Assembly: GCF_030272615.1 (NCBI RefSeq)
Contig: NC_081407.1
Span: forward strand, 103,091,897-103,151,896
Length of the DNA: 60,000 nucleotides
From: Cryptomeria japonica
Taxonomy: Eukaryota; Streptophyta; Pinopsida; Cupressales; Cupressaceae
Reading direction: 5' to 3'
Each line of letters begins with the position of its first letter. Position 1 is the first letter of the stretch. Of this stretch, positions 21,878 to 33,633 are shown one piece after another. The notes beneath the pieces were generated by a model. That model had not been told where the DNA came from and searched no databases. It saw nothing but the letters and a program-made list of their open reading frames with translations. Position numbers and translations under genes: made by a program.

Positions 21878-24800
21878 TGTAATGCCCTGCCAGGAAACCC
21901 CAAAGCGTTTAAGTTAAAAACACTCAAATAGAGTGTAAATATTTTTTTTTTATAATAATAGTTAAGAGTATTACTGATAAGTTACAACATTAAGATAGTT
22001 TAGAGTTATCTAAAACTTAGATAGCACAGCAGAAGGCTAAACGATCCTAAGGAGTTTCCCAACGTGATTACATAACCTTACACCTAGCTCAACTTGCATC
22101 AATTGATCCAATAAACTGGATGACTTAATTATGAGATAATGCATACGACATGGTCATATGTATGTTTAATGAATTGATGTCTTAGAATTGTTAGGAAGTG
22201 TTCATTTACTTTGGGTGGTTAGGAGGCCGTCATGAGGTTATTTACTCAATTCACATTAACACCTAATTAATTTAAGAGGCATTCCTTAAGGTTCAAGGCA
22301 ATCAATATACGAAGTTCATTCATTTGGTTTTAAGATAATCACCCACATTTGATATCTTTCTTAAATAATTGAAAGTATGGCTAATAAGATGAGATTCTTT
22401 CATTAAGGATTAAACTTCCATTAATAGAGTGAGGTTCCTTCATTTAAAATCAAGCATAACCAAATGATGAGTCGTAGTTCTTTTATGGAGGATAAAATGT
22501 ATTTAGCCATAGGGTTCATTCATTGAAGTTTTAATAATGCTAATAAATGGACTAATTTCATTAAGGTGAAAAGGTATTAAGAACACATGAGTTCATCCTT
22601 TAAATTAAAATATAGTTAGCAAGATGATATTCATTATTACAGGATTAAAACATAAGTACATAGTGACGTTCTCCCTTTAGGATTAGAATATAACTATCTT
22701 ATTGCATGTCACTCCTTTTAGTTAAATGAAGTTAATATGAAAAGATACATTTACTAAGATTAAGATATAAACAACTATACAAATACTTCCCATTTTAGTT
22801 CAATTTTAGCAATCATAAGGGATTCTTTTAATAGAGTTATAATTATGGATAAATAGTTGAGTTCACCCAATTTTCAAGTTAATTTTGGTAAGGATTATTT
22901 GTTGAGATTAAAACTTGTGATAACTAAATAAATTCATCCAATATAGTGAAACATAATTAACATGGCGTTACTCATTTACTAAGGTAAAAAGGTAAATATC
23001 TATATGGTGTTCATCCTTTAGATTTCAGCTTAGAAATTACAACATTAATTCTAACTTTGTTTCCCATACACATTTTTATCAATTTACCAACTTATATCAA
23101 GCTAAAACAATAATGGTATCCTAATGAGATTTTTTCCACCATTACTTCTTTTAATTACATAAACCAAACACTTTGCCATAATCTTACTTACCATGTTTTA
23201 TGAACCTGATTACCGCATTTATCAAGATGAATAATTTTATGCACTTTGATTTAAATTCATTAAATTTCCACCATACACTTATACAAGATAACAACCATAC
23301 ATGATAACTTAAAGTATGAAATAAAAGAGACAAGGCATCGCATAACACGGATATGATCTCGGAGTTCACCCCTAAAGGGCTACATCTTCGGGTCTGCTCA
23401 ACTGCAAGACCCTTTTGGTATTAATATTGTTAGGAATACATAATTTATGAGTCCTTTACATCTCTGCCCTTTAGGCGAACACATCCACTATACAACATCT
23501 ACCCCGATTGATTATTACATAGTGATCCCTTTTAGAAGCGGGTCAAATTGAACCATTAAAAAAAACACAATCTTAGATTCCCTTGTCTGACGGCACCTTA
23601 ACTAGGGGCTTGACCGACTTGTGACCAAACACTAGCATATCAAGTCTTATCATTAATGTCGATCAAGTTTACCATATCATTTTAACCATTAATGTCGATC
23701 AAGTTTATGGATTTGCTAAATTAACTTTTATTTTAAAAAAAATTCACATCAATCCACCATTAATACTTAGTCCATGTTAATAATATGTGTTAACCCGAGC
23801 ATGACAAAATCAATATGATATTAATAACTTGTATTAAAGTATGGATTTACTAAGAGTCGATTATTCCAAATCCAAATATTATTTAATAATTTGGAATTAA
23901 ATAGTATAAGAGAAACTGAATTTAAATCTCTTAAACTAAATTTAAATTCAATTATTAATTTGATTTTTTTTTTTCTTTTCTTTTTATATATTATATATAT
24001 ATATATATTCTTTTTTTTTTTTTTAAAAAACAATTTATATATAATAATAATAATAAAATATATATAAATAAAAAAACTTTTTTAAATTTCAAAAAAGAAG
24101 AAGAGGGAAGGTACCCACGTGGACACCCACGTGCCCCCCCCCCCCACTTTGGCAGCCCATGCTACCATTGGTAGCGCTGCTACCAAATGGTAGCAGGCCA
24201 CTACCTCTGGTAGCGCTGCTACCAACTGGTAGCAGTTCGCTACCATTGGTAGCGCTGCTACCAACTGGTAGCAGTAGCTACCTGCTGCCTCCCAGCGATG
24301 GGATAAAATCTCAAAAAAAACAAATTTAACTTATTTAATAGCATTTTTTTTTTAAAAAAAAAAACATAGTATATGCAAAATTTCAATAAAAAGATAAATA
24401 AAAACACCAAAACAACTCACACAGTCTGAAACATAGACTTAGAACATTTCCTAGCAACCCCCTTTTTTTAAAAAAACAATCACATTCGCATAAAATTTCC
24501 AGATTGCTCAAAATAACAACAAACTGGAGAACAATATTTTTTTTGACATAAACATGAACAAAATAACCAAACACAATACGTAAAAACCCCCATTCTCCAT
24601 TTATTGCAGTCACAACCTTTTTTTTTTTTTTTCTTTCTTTTTCCAGAATGTTATGGATTTCAAAAAAAATAAAAGAGTTTGATGAATAACCACCAAATCC
24701 AAAACAATGTTTGCAGTCCATTTTCCTCACAAAGATCCAACAAAAGTTAAGCTTCACCAATTTTCTACAATGAAACTTACTCACAGACATCAATGGAAAA

Positions 24801-26274
24801 TCTGAAAACCCATATTGCAAGAAAGAAAAATACCAAACCCCCTTTTTTTCTTTATAAACATTTTAAATCAAGTTGATGATCAGATTCCTACCTCCAAATG
24901 CATTCCGGGAAGAGTTTTGATGAAGAGCTCCACCTACAACTCAAAGCAAATCTCCATTTTTTTTCCAAAATTTCCCCCATCTCCATATTTTTTTCCAAAA
25001 CAGGTCACCAAAAGAAAGAACCCCCCAAAAATATTTCAAAAACTAGGTTAAATGAGAAACCCCCTTTTTTTGACCTAATTTTCAATTTCGAATTTAGGCA
25101 TTTATTTATTTTTTTAAATAAAAGAAAATCCAAAATGGAAATCATTCCTTTTCACTATTCAATACATCTTATTTGTTTTTTTTTTCTAATTAAAATTAAA
25201 ATGCCTCTATTTCTTATTTAATTCTAATTTTAATTTCTCAATATCAATTTAGGCCTACATTTATATTTTGAACTGTTAACAAGGGTAAGGTATTTAAATT
25301 AATTTAAATTTCAAAAATCAATCCTTTATACTATATCAACTTTACAAGTAAAGAAAATAATAATTTCTTTTAAATAATAAAATTTACCCTTTCTATTCCA
25401 AAATGCGAAAATGATAAATTTATTTCTATTTCCCAAATGACTTTAAATCCTTCCTTTCTAAAACGCATATCTCATTAAATTCGTTATTATTAAAATTAAC
25501 TATTAAATTGACTCGCTATAACATAATAAAGCGACCTTTTTAATAAATGACTAATCTCATGAAAGAAATCCATTTATTCTAATTTCTCAACTTTTAATGT
25601 GTAAATGAACACATTATTTCAATTTAAATGCTTTAAGCTTGCTACAATTGTAATTAAAGCGATCTCTTTAAATTAACAATTATTCATATAAAAGAAACTA
25701 CCTATTTTAAATTTCTAAATTACTAATGCGTACATCTACTCATTAAATTGAATTGAATACTTAGGATAACAACTCCACTTACCCTGCGCAAAGCATGCAA
25801 ACCGAGGAAGTCCACCAAATCACACGACACACAACCCAATGAAAAGAAAGCCCCATGAACCACACACGCGATGCTCACCTGACCATGGCTAAGGCAAGAT
25901 GAGAGTTTTATGAACACCAAATCTGAATTCTAAGGATGAAGGAGGTATACTCAACCCTACAAATCCCAAAGGAGATGAACCTCACTCTAGGCGGTGTTGT
26001 ACCTGCAATCTCCTGCACCCATGAATTCATGCAAGTATACATATACATATACATATTCAATGAGGGCGTTAGCTCGAGATTTATCACAAGAGTTAGGAAA
26101 CAATTACATTTACACAAGAATTGACGCAAGAGCACAATAATAAGTATGCACAATTATTTATATTATCTAAACTACACATTGCATCACGGTTAACCTACCA
26201 TTCAAGAATGCCACATAGGAAGTCAACCAATGTCAAACAGGTTTTACAAGTCCGACTAGGGTAGGGGCATTACA
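21878..26274. repeat. Solo LTR C (4.4 kb), inserted in element A integrase
   Basis: The insert starts TGTAATGCCC and ends GGGGCATTACA, giving a 10-bp terminal inverted match with TG...CA ends and an exact 5-bp target duplication TGCAC. I find no coding frame, primer site or internal second LTR copy, so it is best read as a solo LTR. A chromovirus of the Tekay/Del type is possible, since that group has multi-kilobase LTRs with similar termini, but this is inference. Interior features are T-rich and A-rich runs, a C13 run near 24134-24146, AT dinucleotide runs near 23986-24008, and a hairpin-forming tandem repeat at 24160-24280. A short non-autonomous element remains an alternative. Confidence 0.7.
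24160..24280 (+). repeat. 39-bp tandem repeat with hairpin cores
   Basis: TTGGTAGC-GCT-GCTACCAA (8-bp stem, 3-nt loop) starts at 24168 and 24246, with a near copy at 24207, so the spacing is exactly 39 bp twice. The linkers (ACTGGTAGCAG and the like) repeat half-stems, allowing alternative foldbacks. Confidence 0.8.
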
Positions 26275-26279
26275 TGCAC

Positions 26280-26613
26280 CATTTGACAAATGGGGATTGG
26301 ATTTTGTTAGACCAATTGATCCTCCTTCCAATATGAAATCCTATATTCTAGTATGCATTGATTATGTTACAAAATGGGTGGAAGCAAGAGAAACGATGCA
26401 TGCAAGAGATAATAAGGTTGCTGAATTTCTCAATGAGAAAATATTTACCAGATATGGAATACCAAGAGAGATTGTTTCAAATCAAGAACCACAATTTACT
26501 TCTACATTAATTGCAGCATTGGTTAATGAATATAATATTAGACATAGGAAGTCTACTCCATACCATCCTTAGGAAAATGGTCAGGTAGAGGTTACAAATA
26601 GGGATTTAGAAGT
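26280..26613 (+). pseudogene. Element A integrase core, left part
   Basis: Continues from 21877 after removal of solo LTR C: PFDKWGLDFVRPIDPP, then YVTKWVEARETMHARD, FTRYGIPREIVSNQEPQF, then PYHP, a stop, and ENGQVEVTNRDLE. The first catalytic Asp (GLDF) and the Glu (GQVEV) are present. The second Asp, normally in the IVSD block, reads Asn (VSNQEPQF). The sequence is cut at 26613 by element B and resumes at 41046 with ILTKIVTVHNKDW. The enzyme would insert element cDNA into the genome. Confidence 0.78.
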
Positions 26614-27055
26614 TGTGTAGGGGAAAAAGTGACACTAAGCCAACATGCCCTAATCTCACTTTCACTCACACACTTGTGGAATACGAAAGAGCCTAGAGGT
26701 ATCACACAATTGGCTACTTCTTTTTGTGGAAGAGAGAGCCACGGGCTACCTATTAGGATTTCTATTCCTTTGTTGTAATTGAAAGATAAAATGATGCAAG
26801 TTCAATTCTTAACCTCAAAGTGCAAGTATGAACTAATAACAAGATTGCAGAATTGAGATTAAACAATGGAAAGTTGTAAACACAAGGACGAGACAACAAT
26901 GCAGATGCGTACCTGGAGTTAAAATCTGAGTGAAAATGTTTGGGACGGGGGCGCGGGTGCCACTATCCTGATTCTGCCCCTGAAACTGCTCCGGAAACTA
27001 CTGTTTTACAACTTGAAAAGCTATCAGAAATGCTAAAACTTACTATCTGACTGGG

Positions 27056-27150
27056 GGACCAGGGCGCCTAGTGCCTTTCTCCCAGGGACCAGGGTGCCCA
27101 GTGCCCCTGTCTTGGCAGGACCAGGGTGCCCCACGCCTCTGTCCTGGTCT
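27056..27150 (+). repeat. GC-rich tandem repeat in B-family LTR
   Basis: GGACCAGGG starts at 27056, 27086 and 27118 (30- and 32-bp spacing), each followed by a GCCC..GCCCCTGTC-like segment. The same array is in the other two LTR copies (near 30583-30680 and 39814-39910). It stands out in composition from the AT-rich surroundings. Confidence 0.75.
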
Positions 27151-27267
27151 TTTGCTCTAAAATTTGGTGTGAAGTTTTGTCTCGGTCCGCTTCCGTTGGA
27201 TCTGCAACTTGCGGCGTCGTCCAAATCCCAAAATCTGCACTTATATCTGAAAAGGTGTGGTGGGCGG

Positions 27268-27275
27268 CTATATAG
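27268..27275 (-). promoter_or_regulatory. Candidate TATA element in B-family LTR
   Basis: CTATATAG (self-complementary) lies about 1 kb into the LTR in the minus sense, preceded by AACC and followed by a CCGCCCACC stretch. It is conserved in all three copies (also 30794-30801 and 40026-40033). It could serve the LTR promoter, but only motif and conservation support this. Confidence 0.35.
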
Positions 27276-28287
27276 GGTTTTGCCCTAGTCAAACCCCCAC
27301 TTTGGTGATTTCCACCTCCATGAATAGCCAAGTTGTATTGTAAAAGTAGTGTGTGTGCAGACCTTGTGTGTGTGCAAGATCCTAAAATGCAAGTAAGCAA
27401 ACTAGAGCAACCTAGAAAGTAAACCCTAATTGCTTGTAAATGATAATGTAAATGCTTCAAATCAAGATGCAAAATGATCCAAAGCATGAATACAAATGAT
27501 ATAATGAGGCTTATGCAAAGACATGAAAACAACATGAAATCATACCCAACCCCAAGGGAGGGGTACAAGCCAATCTTCAGTCGGTGATCCCTTATTTCTC
27601 TTCAATGCCTTCAAAGCCCTAAATGGATGAATGAAATTGATGAATGCTTGATGGATGGATATTGAATGTTATTGAAGTCTTCAAAGATCTGCTCTTTCAC
27701 TGCATAGAAGGTCCCTGAAACCGAAATTTTCTGATCCTTTCAAATGAAGAAAGAGAGCTCTTACATATGAAACCCTAGGTCTTAATTTCAACTTTTGGCC
27801 GACCTAGAGATTGAATCTCCCACCAATTTCTTGGGGTTAAGCTTTATTTTATGATTGGATCGCGCTCCTAAAATTTTAGGAAAAATGTCCGGGACTGTGT
27901 ACACTCCGGGCGCCATGGTCTCGGTAACTTCTCACCAAATTTTTAGGGCCGTCGGATATGATGATTTTAGAGAGAATCCCGAAGTTACAAGTGATTTCGA
28001 GATGTTTTGACCCCCGAAATCAAGCCCCCAAGTTCAAAATAGGACCTAATTAGGGTTTTTGATTAAATGATGTATTGGAGGAATAAAATGAAAAGGGCAC
28101 ACTTTAATGAAAGGGCCCCACTTTATGATGTGGAAGATGATGAAATAGAACCTTAGACCTAATTAATTTAATTAATTAAGTGCTAAAGGGAAAGTGTGAT
28201 GCAAAGTGCAAGATGCGCCAAGGCGGGTGCTAAACTAGGTGTGAAATTGTACCACCCTAGCAAGTGCGTACAATTTATGACGCTACA

Positions 28288-28302
28288 TTTAGCCCCCACT
28301 TT
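28288..28302 (-). other. Element B polypurine tract
   Basis: In the minus sense AAAGTGGGGGCTAAA directly precedes the LTR start TGTAGCG. This fixes the orientation of the element and shows that 26614-28287 is its 3' LTR. Confidence 0.75.
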
Positions 28303-28902
28303 AGCGGTCATATGAGTACTACGTGCATATGCAAGCTAAAGTACAGGAAAGTAAACATTATTTGAAAAAGGATATATCCATAAGTCTGTCGAATGAAGCC
28401 CGCAGCGATATCTGTAGTACACAGTTAGGAACCGCACCCTACAAAACACACGTTAGATCATAAAATCACCTAATGCTTACTAAGGAAAGTGATGAAATTT
28501 GCGAGTAGCTATATGCCCCCCCTGTTTCGGCTTGCTTATTAGGGAGGTGAAACAAGATAGCATGTTTACTTACGACAAATTGTGTGAGAGATTATTGATG
28601 AGAGATGTTCACTAAAGAGGCTTCATCAGAGCACATTTTGGAACATCCTGGGAGTAAGGTAACGAAAATACGATTCCTACACAATAAACGCTTCAAAAAT
28701 CGCATCTCCCAAACTCAAGTTATGATGAAATGAGTGATAGAGGAAAAGTAGGATTTTGAAATTAAAGGTAAAGGAATGAAAATATATACCTTGAAAGTGA
28801 CTATTGCATTTGTCACTTTGTTGATTTCTGAGTATTGTTTATTGTAGCGGAGCCCACATAGTCATCATCATGCCTTCATGATGACCAGAGCATCCCACAA
28901 GG
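28303..28902 (+). other. Upstream region of the antisense PMD gene in element B
   Basis: No coding frame is supportable. The region lies between the polypurine tract and the first PMD exon and could hold that gene's promoter. I see no convincing TATA box at a fixed distance. A second purine tract on the minus strand (AACAGGGGGGGCATATA, near 28515-28530) may be another PPT-like site. Confidence 0.35.
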
Positions 28903-28950
28903 ATGGAGATCATGCGACAGGCCGTGATCGGTGATGAGCCACTAGACGAG

Positions 28951-29241
28951 GTGAGTTGACTGAACTTTGACTTTGAATTTTTGCATTTCTGTTGACTTTG
29001 AGTTTCTGTGATCGAATGCGGGCCCTAGAATCTGACCCTGGGTCCCACCCAGGGTGCCATGGTCCTATCAGGGCGCCATGGTCCCTGTGGGGCACCATGG
29101 TCCTCTCAGGGCGCCATGGTCCCTGTGGGGCGCCATGGTCCCTGAAGGGTGCCATGGTCCTCTCAGGGCGATAGTTTTCATTTTTTGCGTAGATGATTTT
29201 GATGATTGAGTACTGATTTCACTGATGTTTTTGCATTGCAG
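28951..29241 (+). other. Predicted intron 1 of the PMD gene
   Basis: The donor GAG/GTGAGT and acceptor TTTTTGCATTGCAG are near-ideal for plants and keep phase 0 between a 16-codon first exon and the PMD exon. The intron is 291 bp and contains the 19-bp repeat array. Confidence 0.5.
29043..29170 (+). repeat. 19-bp tandem repeat, six copies
   Basis: The core GCCATGG (once ACCATGG) recurs at 29056, 29075, 29094, 29113, 29132 and 29151, always 19 bp apart. Units largely alternate between GGTCCTCTCAGGG and GGTCCCTGTGGGG forms, which suggests growth as 38-bp dimers. The motif GGGCGCCATGGTC also occurs once in each full B LTR (near 27907), so array and LTR share an origin. Confidence 0.9.
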
Positions 29242-30136
29242 GGTCTCCCATATGTGAGAGAGCACACTACGGGGCAGATTCTTCGTAGTCTACGAGATCA
29301 AATTCCCTGGCTGACTTAGGCAAAGAGGGATACGTTATTGATAGTGGGTTTATGGTATGCAATCCTCATGCCAGCCATTCAATTCCATCCTGCGATGTTG
29401 ATGGCAGTTATGGAGCGATGGGATCCTGACACATGTACATTCCATCTCCCAGTAGAAGAGATGATGGTTACACTTGAGGATGTGTACCGCATACTTCGCC
29501 TTCCTATCAAAGGAGCTACCATGACATACGCGACCGATCGATCAGCGGAGGACTATCAGAGGGAGCAAATATACTGCATAGGGAGAGTCATGCCAAGTGA
29601 GACTAGAGGTCACATCATGATCAGTTGGCTCTTACATCCTACAGGAGAGGTGCCCCTTGTGAGACGTCTTATGATTGCCATCATTTCACTGGTCGTCTGC
29701 CCTAATGGGCAAGGTACGCACATGCATGGGGGTCTCACATGGTGCATCAAAGCTATGGAGAGACATAGGAGAGTATATTCTTGGGGTCAGAGTATGCTTG
29801 CACATCTCTATCATGACCTCGAGGAGTATGTGTTTGGATAGTGTTGTAGCTTGATGACATGCACACTTCTGCAGGTGTGGGTATTTGAGCATTTTACATG
29901 CACCAGGCCTGTTGGCTATCCGATGAGTGTGGCTAGTGAGCGACCTAGGGTGTTTGCCTATCCACTTACTAGCGAGTGGAGATTTGGGGATCTACTATAT
30001 TGGAGAGTGACATTCGATAGATTGATAGCTGAGGTGAAAATATGGAGACCATATCTGCGGATGCATAGATGGGATGAAATGGAGAGGCAGCAAGCATGCT
30101 TACAGAGGAACCGCCTACTAAGAGGACGATACTCAC

Positions 30137-30141
30137 ATATC
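30137..30141 (+). repeat. Left target-site duplication of the solo B-family LTR
   Basis: ATATC here is repeated exactly at 31814-31818. Collapsing to one copy restores the PMD reading frame. Confidence 0.88.
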
Positions 30142-31813
30142 TGTGTGGGGGAAAAAGCGAGACTAGGCTAACATGCCCTAATCTCACTTTCAATCACACA
30201 CTTGTGGAATACGAAAGAGCCTAGAGGTATCACACAATTGGCTACTTCTTTTTGTGGAAGAGAGAGCCATGGGCTACCTATTAGGATTTCTATTCCTTTG
30301 TTGTAATTGAAAGATAAGATGATGCAAGTTCAATCCCTAACCCCAAAGTGCAAGTATGAACTAATAACAAGATTGCAGAATTGAACTTAAATGATGGAAA
30401 GCTGTAAACACAAGGACAAGACAAGAATGTAAATGCGTACCCAGTGTTAAAATATGAATGACAATGTTTGAGACGGGGGCATGGGCACCACTGTCCTGAT
30501 TCTGCCCCTGAAACTGCTCCGAAAACTGCTGTTTTGCAACTTGAAAAGCTGTCAAAATGCTGAAACTTGCTGTCTGTCAGGAGGACCAGGGTGCCCAGCG
30601 CCCCTGTCCCAGGGACCAGGGCACCCAGCACCCCTATCCTGGTAGGACCAGGGCGCCCCACGCCCCTGTCCTGGTCTTTTGCTTTGAGATTTGGTGTGTT
30701 GTTTGGTCTTTGTCTGCTTCTTCCGGATCTGTAACTTGCGGCGTCGTCCGAGTCCTGAAACCTGCACTTATATCTGAAAAGGTGTTTGGGCGGCTATATA
30801 GGGTTTTGCCTTAGTCAAACCCCCGCTTCGGTGATTTCCACCTCCACGAATAGCCAAGTTGTATTGTAAAATGTATTGTGTGTGCAGACCTAGTGTGTGT
30901 GCAAGGTCCTTAAATGCAAGAAAGCAAACTAGAGCAACCTAGAAAGTAAACCCTAATTGCTTGTGAATGATAATGTAAATGCTCTAAAACAAGATGCAAA
31001 GTGATCTAAAGCATGAATAAGTGATATATTGAAGCTTATGCAAAGACATGAAAACAACATGAAATCATACCCAACCCCCAAGGGAGGGGTACAAGCCAAT
31101 CTTCAGTCGGTAATCTCCTATTGTTCTTCAATGTCTTCCAAGCCCTAAAATGGATGAATGAAATTGATAAATGCTTGATAGAAGGATGTTGAATGTTGTT
31201 GAAGTCTTCAAAGATCTGCTCTTTCGCTGCATATGAGGTCCTGAAAACAAAAATCTGGATCCCTTCAAATGAAGAAAGAGAGCTCTTATGTAGGAAACCC
31301 TAGGTCGTAATTTCGACTTTAGGCCGACCTAGAGATTGAATCTCCCGCCAATTTCTTGGGGTTAAGCTTTATTTTATGATTGGATCGCGCTCCTAAAATT
31401 TCAAGAAAAATGTCCGAGACCATGTTGCACTCCGGGCGCCACGGTCCTGACAACTTTTCACCAAATTTTCAGGGCCGTCGGATATGATGATTTTAGAGAG
31501 AATCCCGAAGTTACAGGTGATTTCGAGATGTTTTGACCCCCGAAACCAAGCCCCCAAGCTCAAAATAGGACTTAATTAGGGTTTTTGATTGAATGATGCA
31601 TTGGAGGAATAAATTGAAAGGGGCACACTTTAATGAAAGGGCCCAACTTTATGACATGGAAGATGATGAAATAGAACCTTAGACCTAATTAATTTAATTA
31701 ATTAAGTGCTAAAGGGGAAATGCAATGCAAAATACAAAATGCGCCAAGGCGGGTGCTAAACTAGGTGTGAAATTGTACCACCCTAGCAAGTGCGTACAAT
31801 TTACGACGCTACA
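30142..31813 (-). repeat. Solo LTR of the B family inside the PMD gene
   Basis: This 1672-bp copy has the same ends as the B LTRs (TGTGTGGGGGAAAAAG on the plus strand; GACGCTACA at the other end) and an exact ATATC duplication. No internal element sequence accompanies it, so it arose by insertion followed by LTR-LTR recombination. It landed in an element of its own family. By eye it differs from both B LTRs at scattered sites. Confidence 0.88.
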
Positions 31814-33014
31814 ATATCATAGTCCCATTCTACTTTGACCGAGTACAGAGGCAGTTTGGGCTAGAACAGTGTGTTCCAGCTGATGTACCTATCTATACTC
31901 GACACTCATGAGTCCTTCCCAGACCCAAAGCAATAGCGAGACCTGCAACAGATGATATCGAGATTACAGATATAGAGGGGTCCGATCAGGATGTGGTCAC
32001 TAATTACTCCACAGATCCCGAAGCACAGCACAGGTATCTCTCATGGTTTGTGAGGATGTACCCAGGGCCTATCTTTCCACCAGATTACTTGATAGGCCAT
32101 CCAGGTCCATGGAGACATGGAGACCGAGATGAGGATCAGGGATCCAGATTGGAGGAGGCAAGAGATCCTGATCCACCCATAGGAGATGAGCCTAGCGCCG
32201 AGGAGGAGGAGGAAGGAGAGGAGGATGACACAGATAGAGATGATGATGAGGAGAACGAGGATGCGGGTGAGGATGCAGATGAGGAGGAGAATGAGGATGC
32301 GGGTGATGATGAGGTTGATAGAGATGATGAGGAGGAGTCAGATGCAGCTCCCCACCATTTAGGAGATGATACCATAGCCTTGGATCCTCCTCTTATTCCC
32401 CAAAAGGGGGAACATGAGGCGATACGGAGACCTGTACCCAACGTGCACAGATCATTTGAGCGTGGGGAGCCTAGTAGTTCCCATTCACAGATGCTACCAT
32501 ATCACGATCCTTATTGGCGCGAGGGAGATCCAGGTATAGTAGGTTTATATTGATTGATTAATGTTTTGATGATATAGAATGGTACTAATACAAAATCTAT
32601 TCTACTGCTACAACTAATGTGCAGGAGTGGCGTTCCTTGATCTTGCAAGCAGTGACAGATATTTCCATGATGGCACAGATCCCTAGTTCCTCACAGATTG
32701 CCCATAGGCCTCAGGGGAACACGGGTCGGCATGAGGACTTGTTTTCCCCATTTCGAGTACAGGTGGAAATATGGAGGGAGAGAGAGAGAGTTCTATCATA
32801 GAACCTTCAGTGGGCACAGCGTGACCTAGCAGCAGCTCAGGTCGAGGCTACCTCATATCATGTGATCCTTATGGATAGGGATCGTAGGAGTTCCTCTCAG
32901 AGTCATTCACGGTCTATATCACACTATACACCTATGGGTCCACCTTCACGACCGGATCAGGAGGGAGCGTCTAGTCATCATTCTCCAGCCACTAGCCCTA
33001 GGGATGGGAGATGA

Positions 33015-33633
33015 TCTCATGATGTAGGATAGGTCACATTTTGGATGTATAGTGACCTACTTTTGTATATGAAAACATGATCCACATATATATATATATA
33101 TATACATGCTTCTCTTTGTCTCAAACGTGTTATCTTTAATGCCTAAAACAATGTATATTTTGATTAAAGTTAATACATTTGGTAGATGTACATGTATGTT
33201 CTGAATTTAATTTCCATGTGATTGATTTCTCAATGCTCCATGATTAAATTGATACATGTGTGACCTAATTAAAATAAAATATTTAATCAAGTACTACATT
33301 GATGATAGAGAAGAAATATGTGTTAAGCCTACGAATCATATAACTAATGTGATTTAATTTTAAATTTAAACACAACATGATACGATTCTACTTAACACAT
33401 AAAAACATTGTATAATATGCCAACATACTGGAAATGTAAATCTTTTGCAATATACATAAATGAATTCAAGACAAACTATAAAGTAAAGAAACACACTTGT
33501 CAAGAACAAAGCAATATAGATTAAACCCAATATCATTTAATTCTATTTGCTCTAACCAAGATATGCTAACATATTACCCAATTTTGAAGAACTGAAAAGA
33601 AGATAGATGAAATGAAAGATAAGGAATGAGGAA
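33015..33633. other. AT-rich interval between PMD gene and pol in element B
   Basis: No ORF is supportable. It holds a (TA)n run near 33086-33103. It would carry the 3' ends of both convergent transcripts, pol from the right and PMD from the left; no specific terminator is recognisable. Confidence 0.45.

Larger units (their letters stand above)
26614..28287 (-). repeat. Element B 3' LTR (left copy)
   Basis: In the minus sense it starts TGTAGCGTCATAAATTGTAC and ends CCCCTACACA. Its sequence is repeated at 39372-41045 and, more loosely, at 30142-31813. The three long minus or plus ORFs inside it are chance frames, since they recur in LTR copies and match no protein. Confidence 0.9.
28903..33014 (+). 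pseudogene. Plant mobile domain (PMD) gene, antisense within element B, three predicted exons, interrupted by a solo LTR
   Basis: Predicted exons are 28903-28950, 29242-32538 (minus the solo LTR and one ATATC) and 32625-33014, joined in phase by a GAG/GTGAGT donor with TTGCATTGCAG acceptor and an ATA/GTAGGT donor with AATGTGCAG acceptor. The PMD core reads MAVMERWDPDTCTFHLPVEE, then VTLEDVYRILRLPIKG, QVWVFEHF, and YLSWFVRMYPGPIFPPDY. An E/D-rich stretch (32190-32340) and an S/R-rich tail follow. PMD proteins occur as host regulators (MAIN-like) and in Mutator and Ty3/gypsy elements. Four stops lie in the single frame (29317, 29839, 31909, 32799), each explainable by one transition. The splice sites are inference from sequence. 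Confidence 0.68.

Noticed and set aside
24383-25221. ORFs on both strands rich in F, K and N
   Set aside because: They arise from A/T runs within solo LTR C and match no family.
27068-27568. Long ORFs on both strands within the B-family LTR (also 30290-30814 and 39698-40230)
   Set aside because: They recur wherever the LTR recurs, shift between copies, and resemble no protein; they are chance frames in a GC-richer stretch.
29043-29170. CRISPR-like short repeat array
   Set aside because: Units are contiguous 19-bp copies with no unique spacers, in a plant retroelement; it is a plain tandem repeat.
32136-32441. Serine-rich minus-strand ORF
   Set aside because: It is the antisense shadow of the E/D-rich part of the PMD gene.
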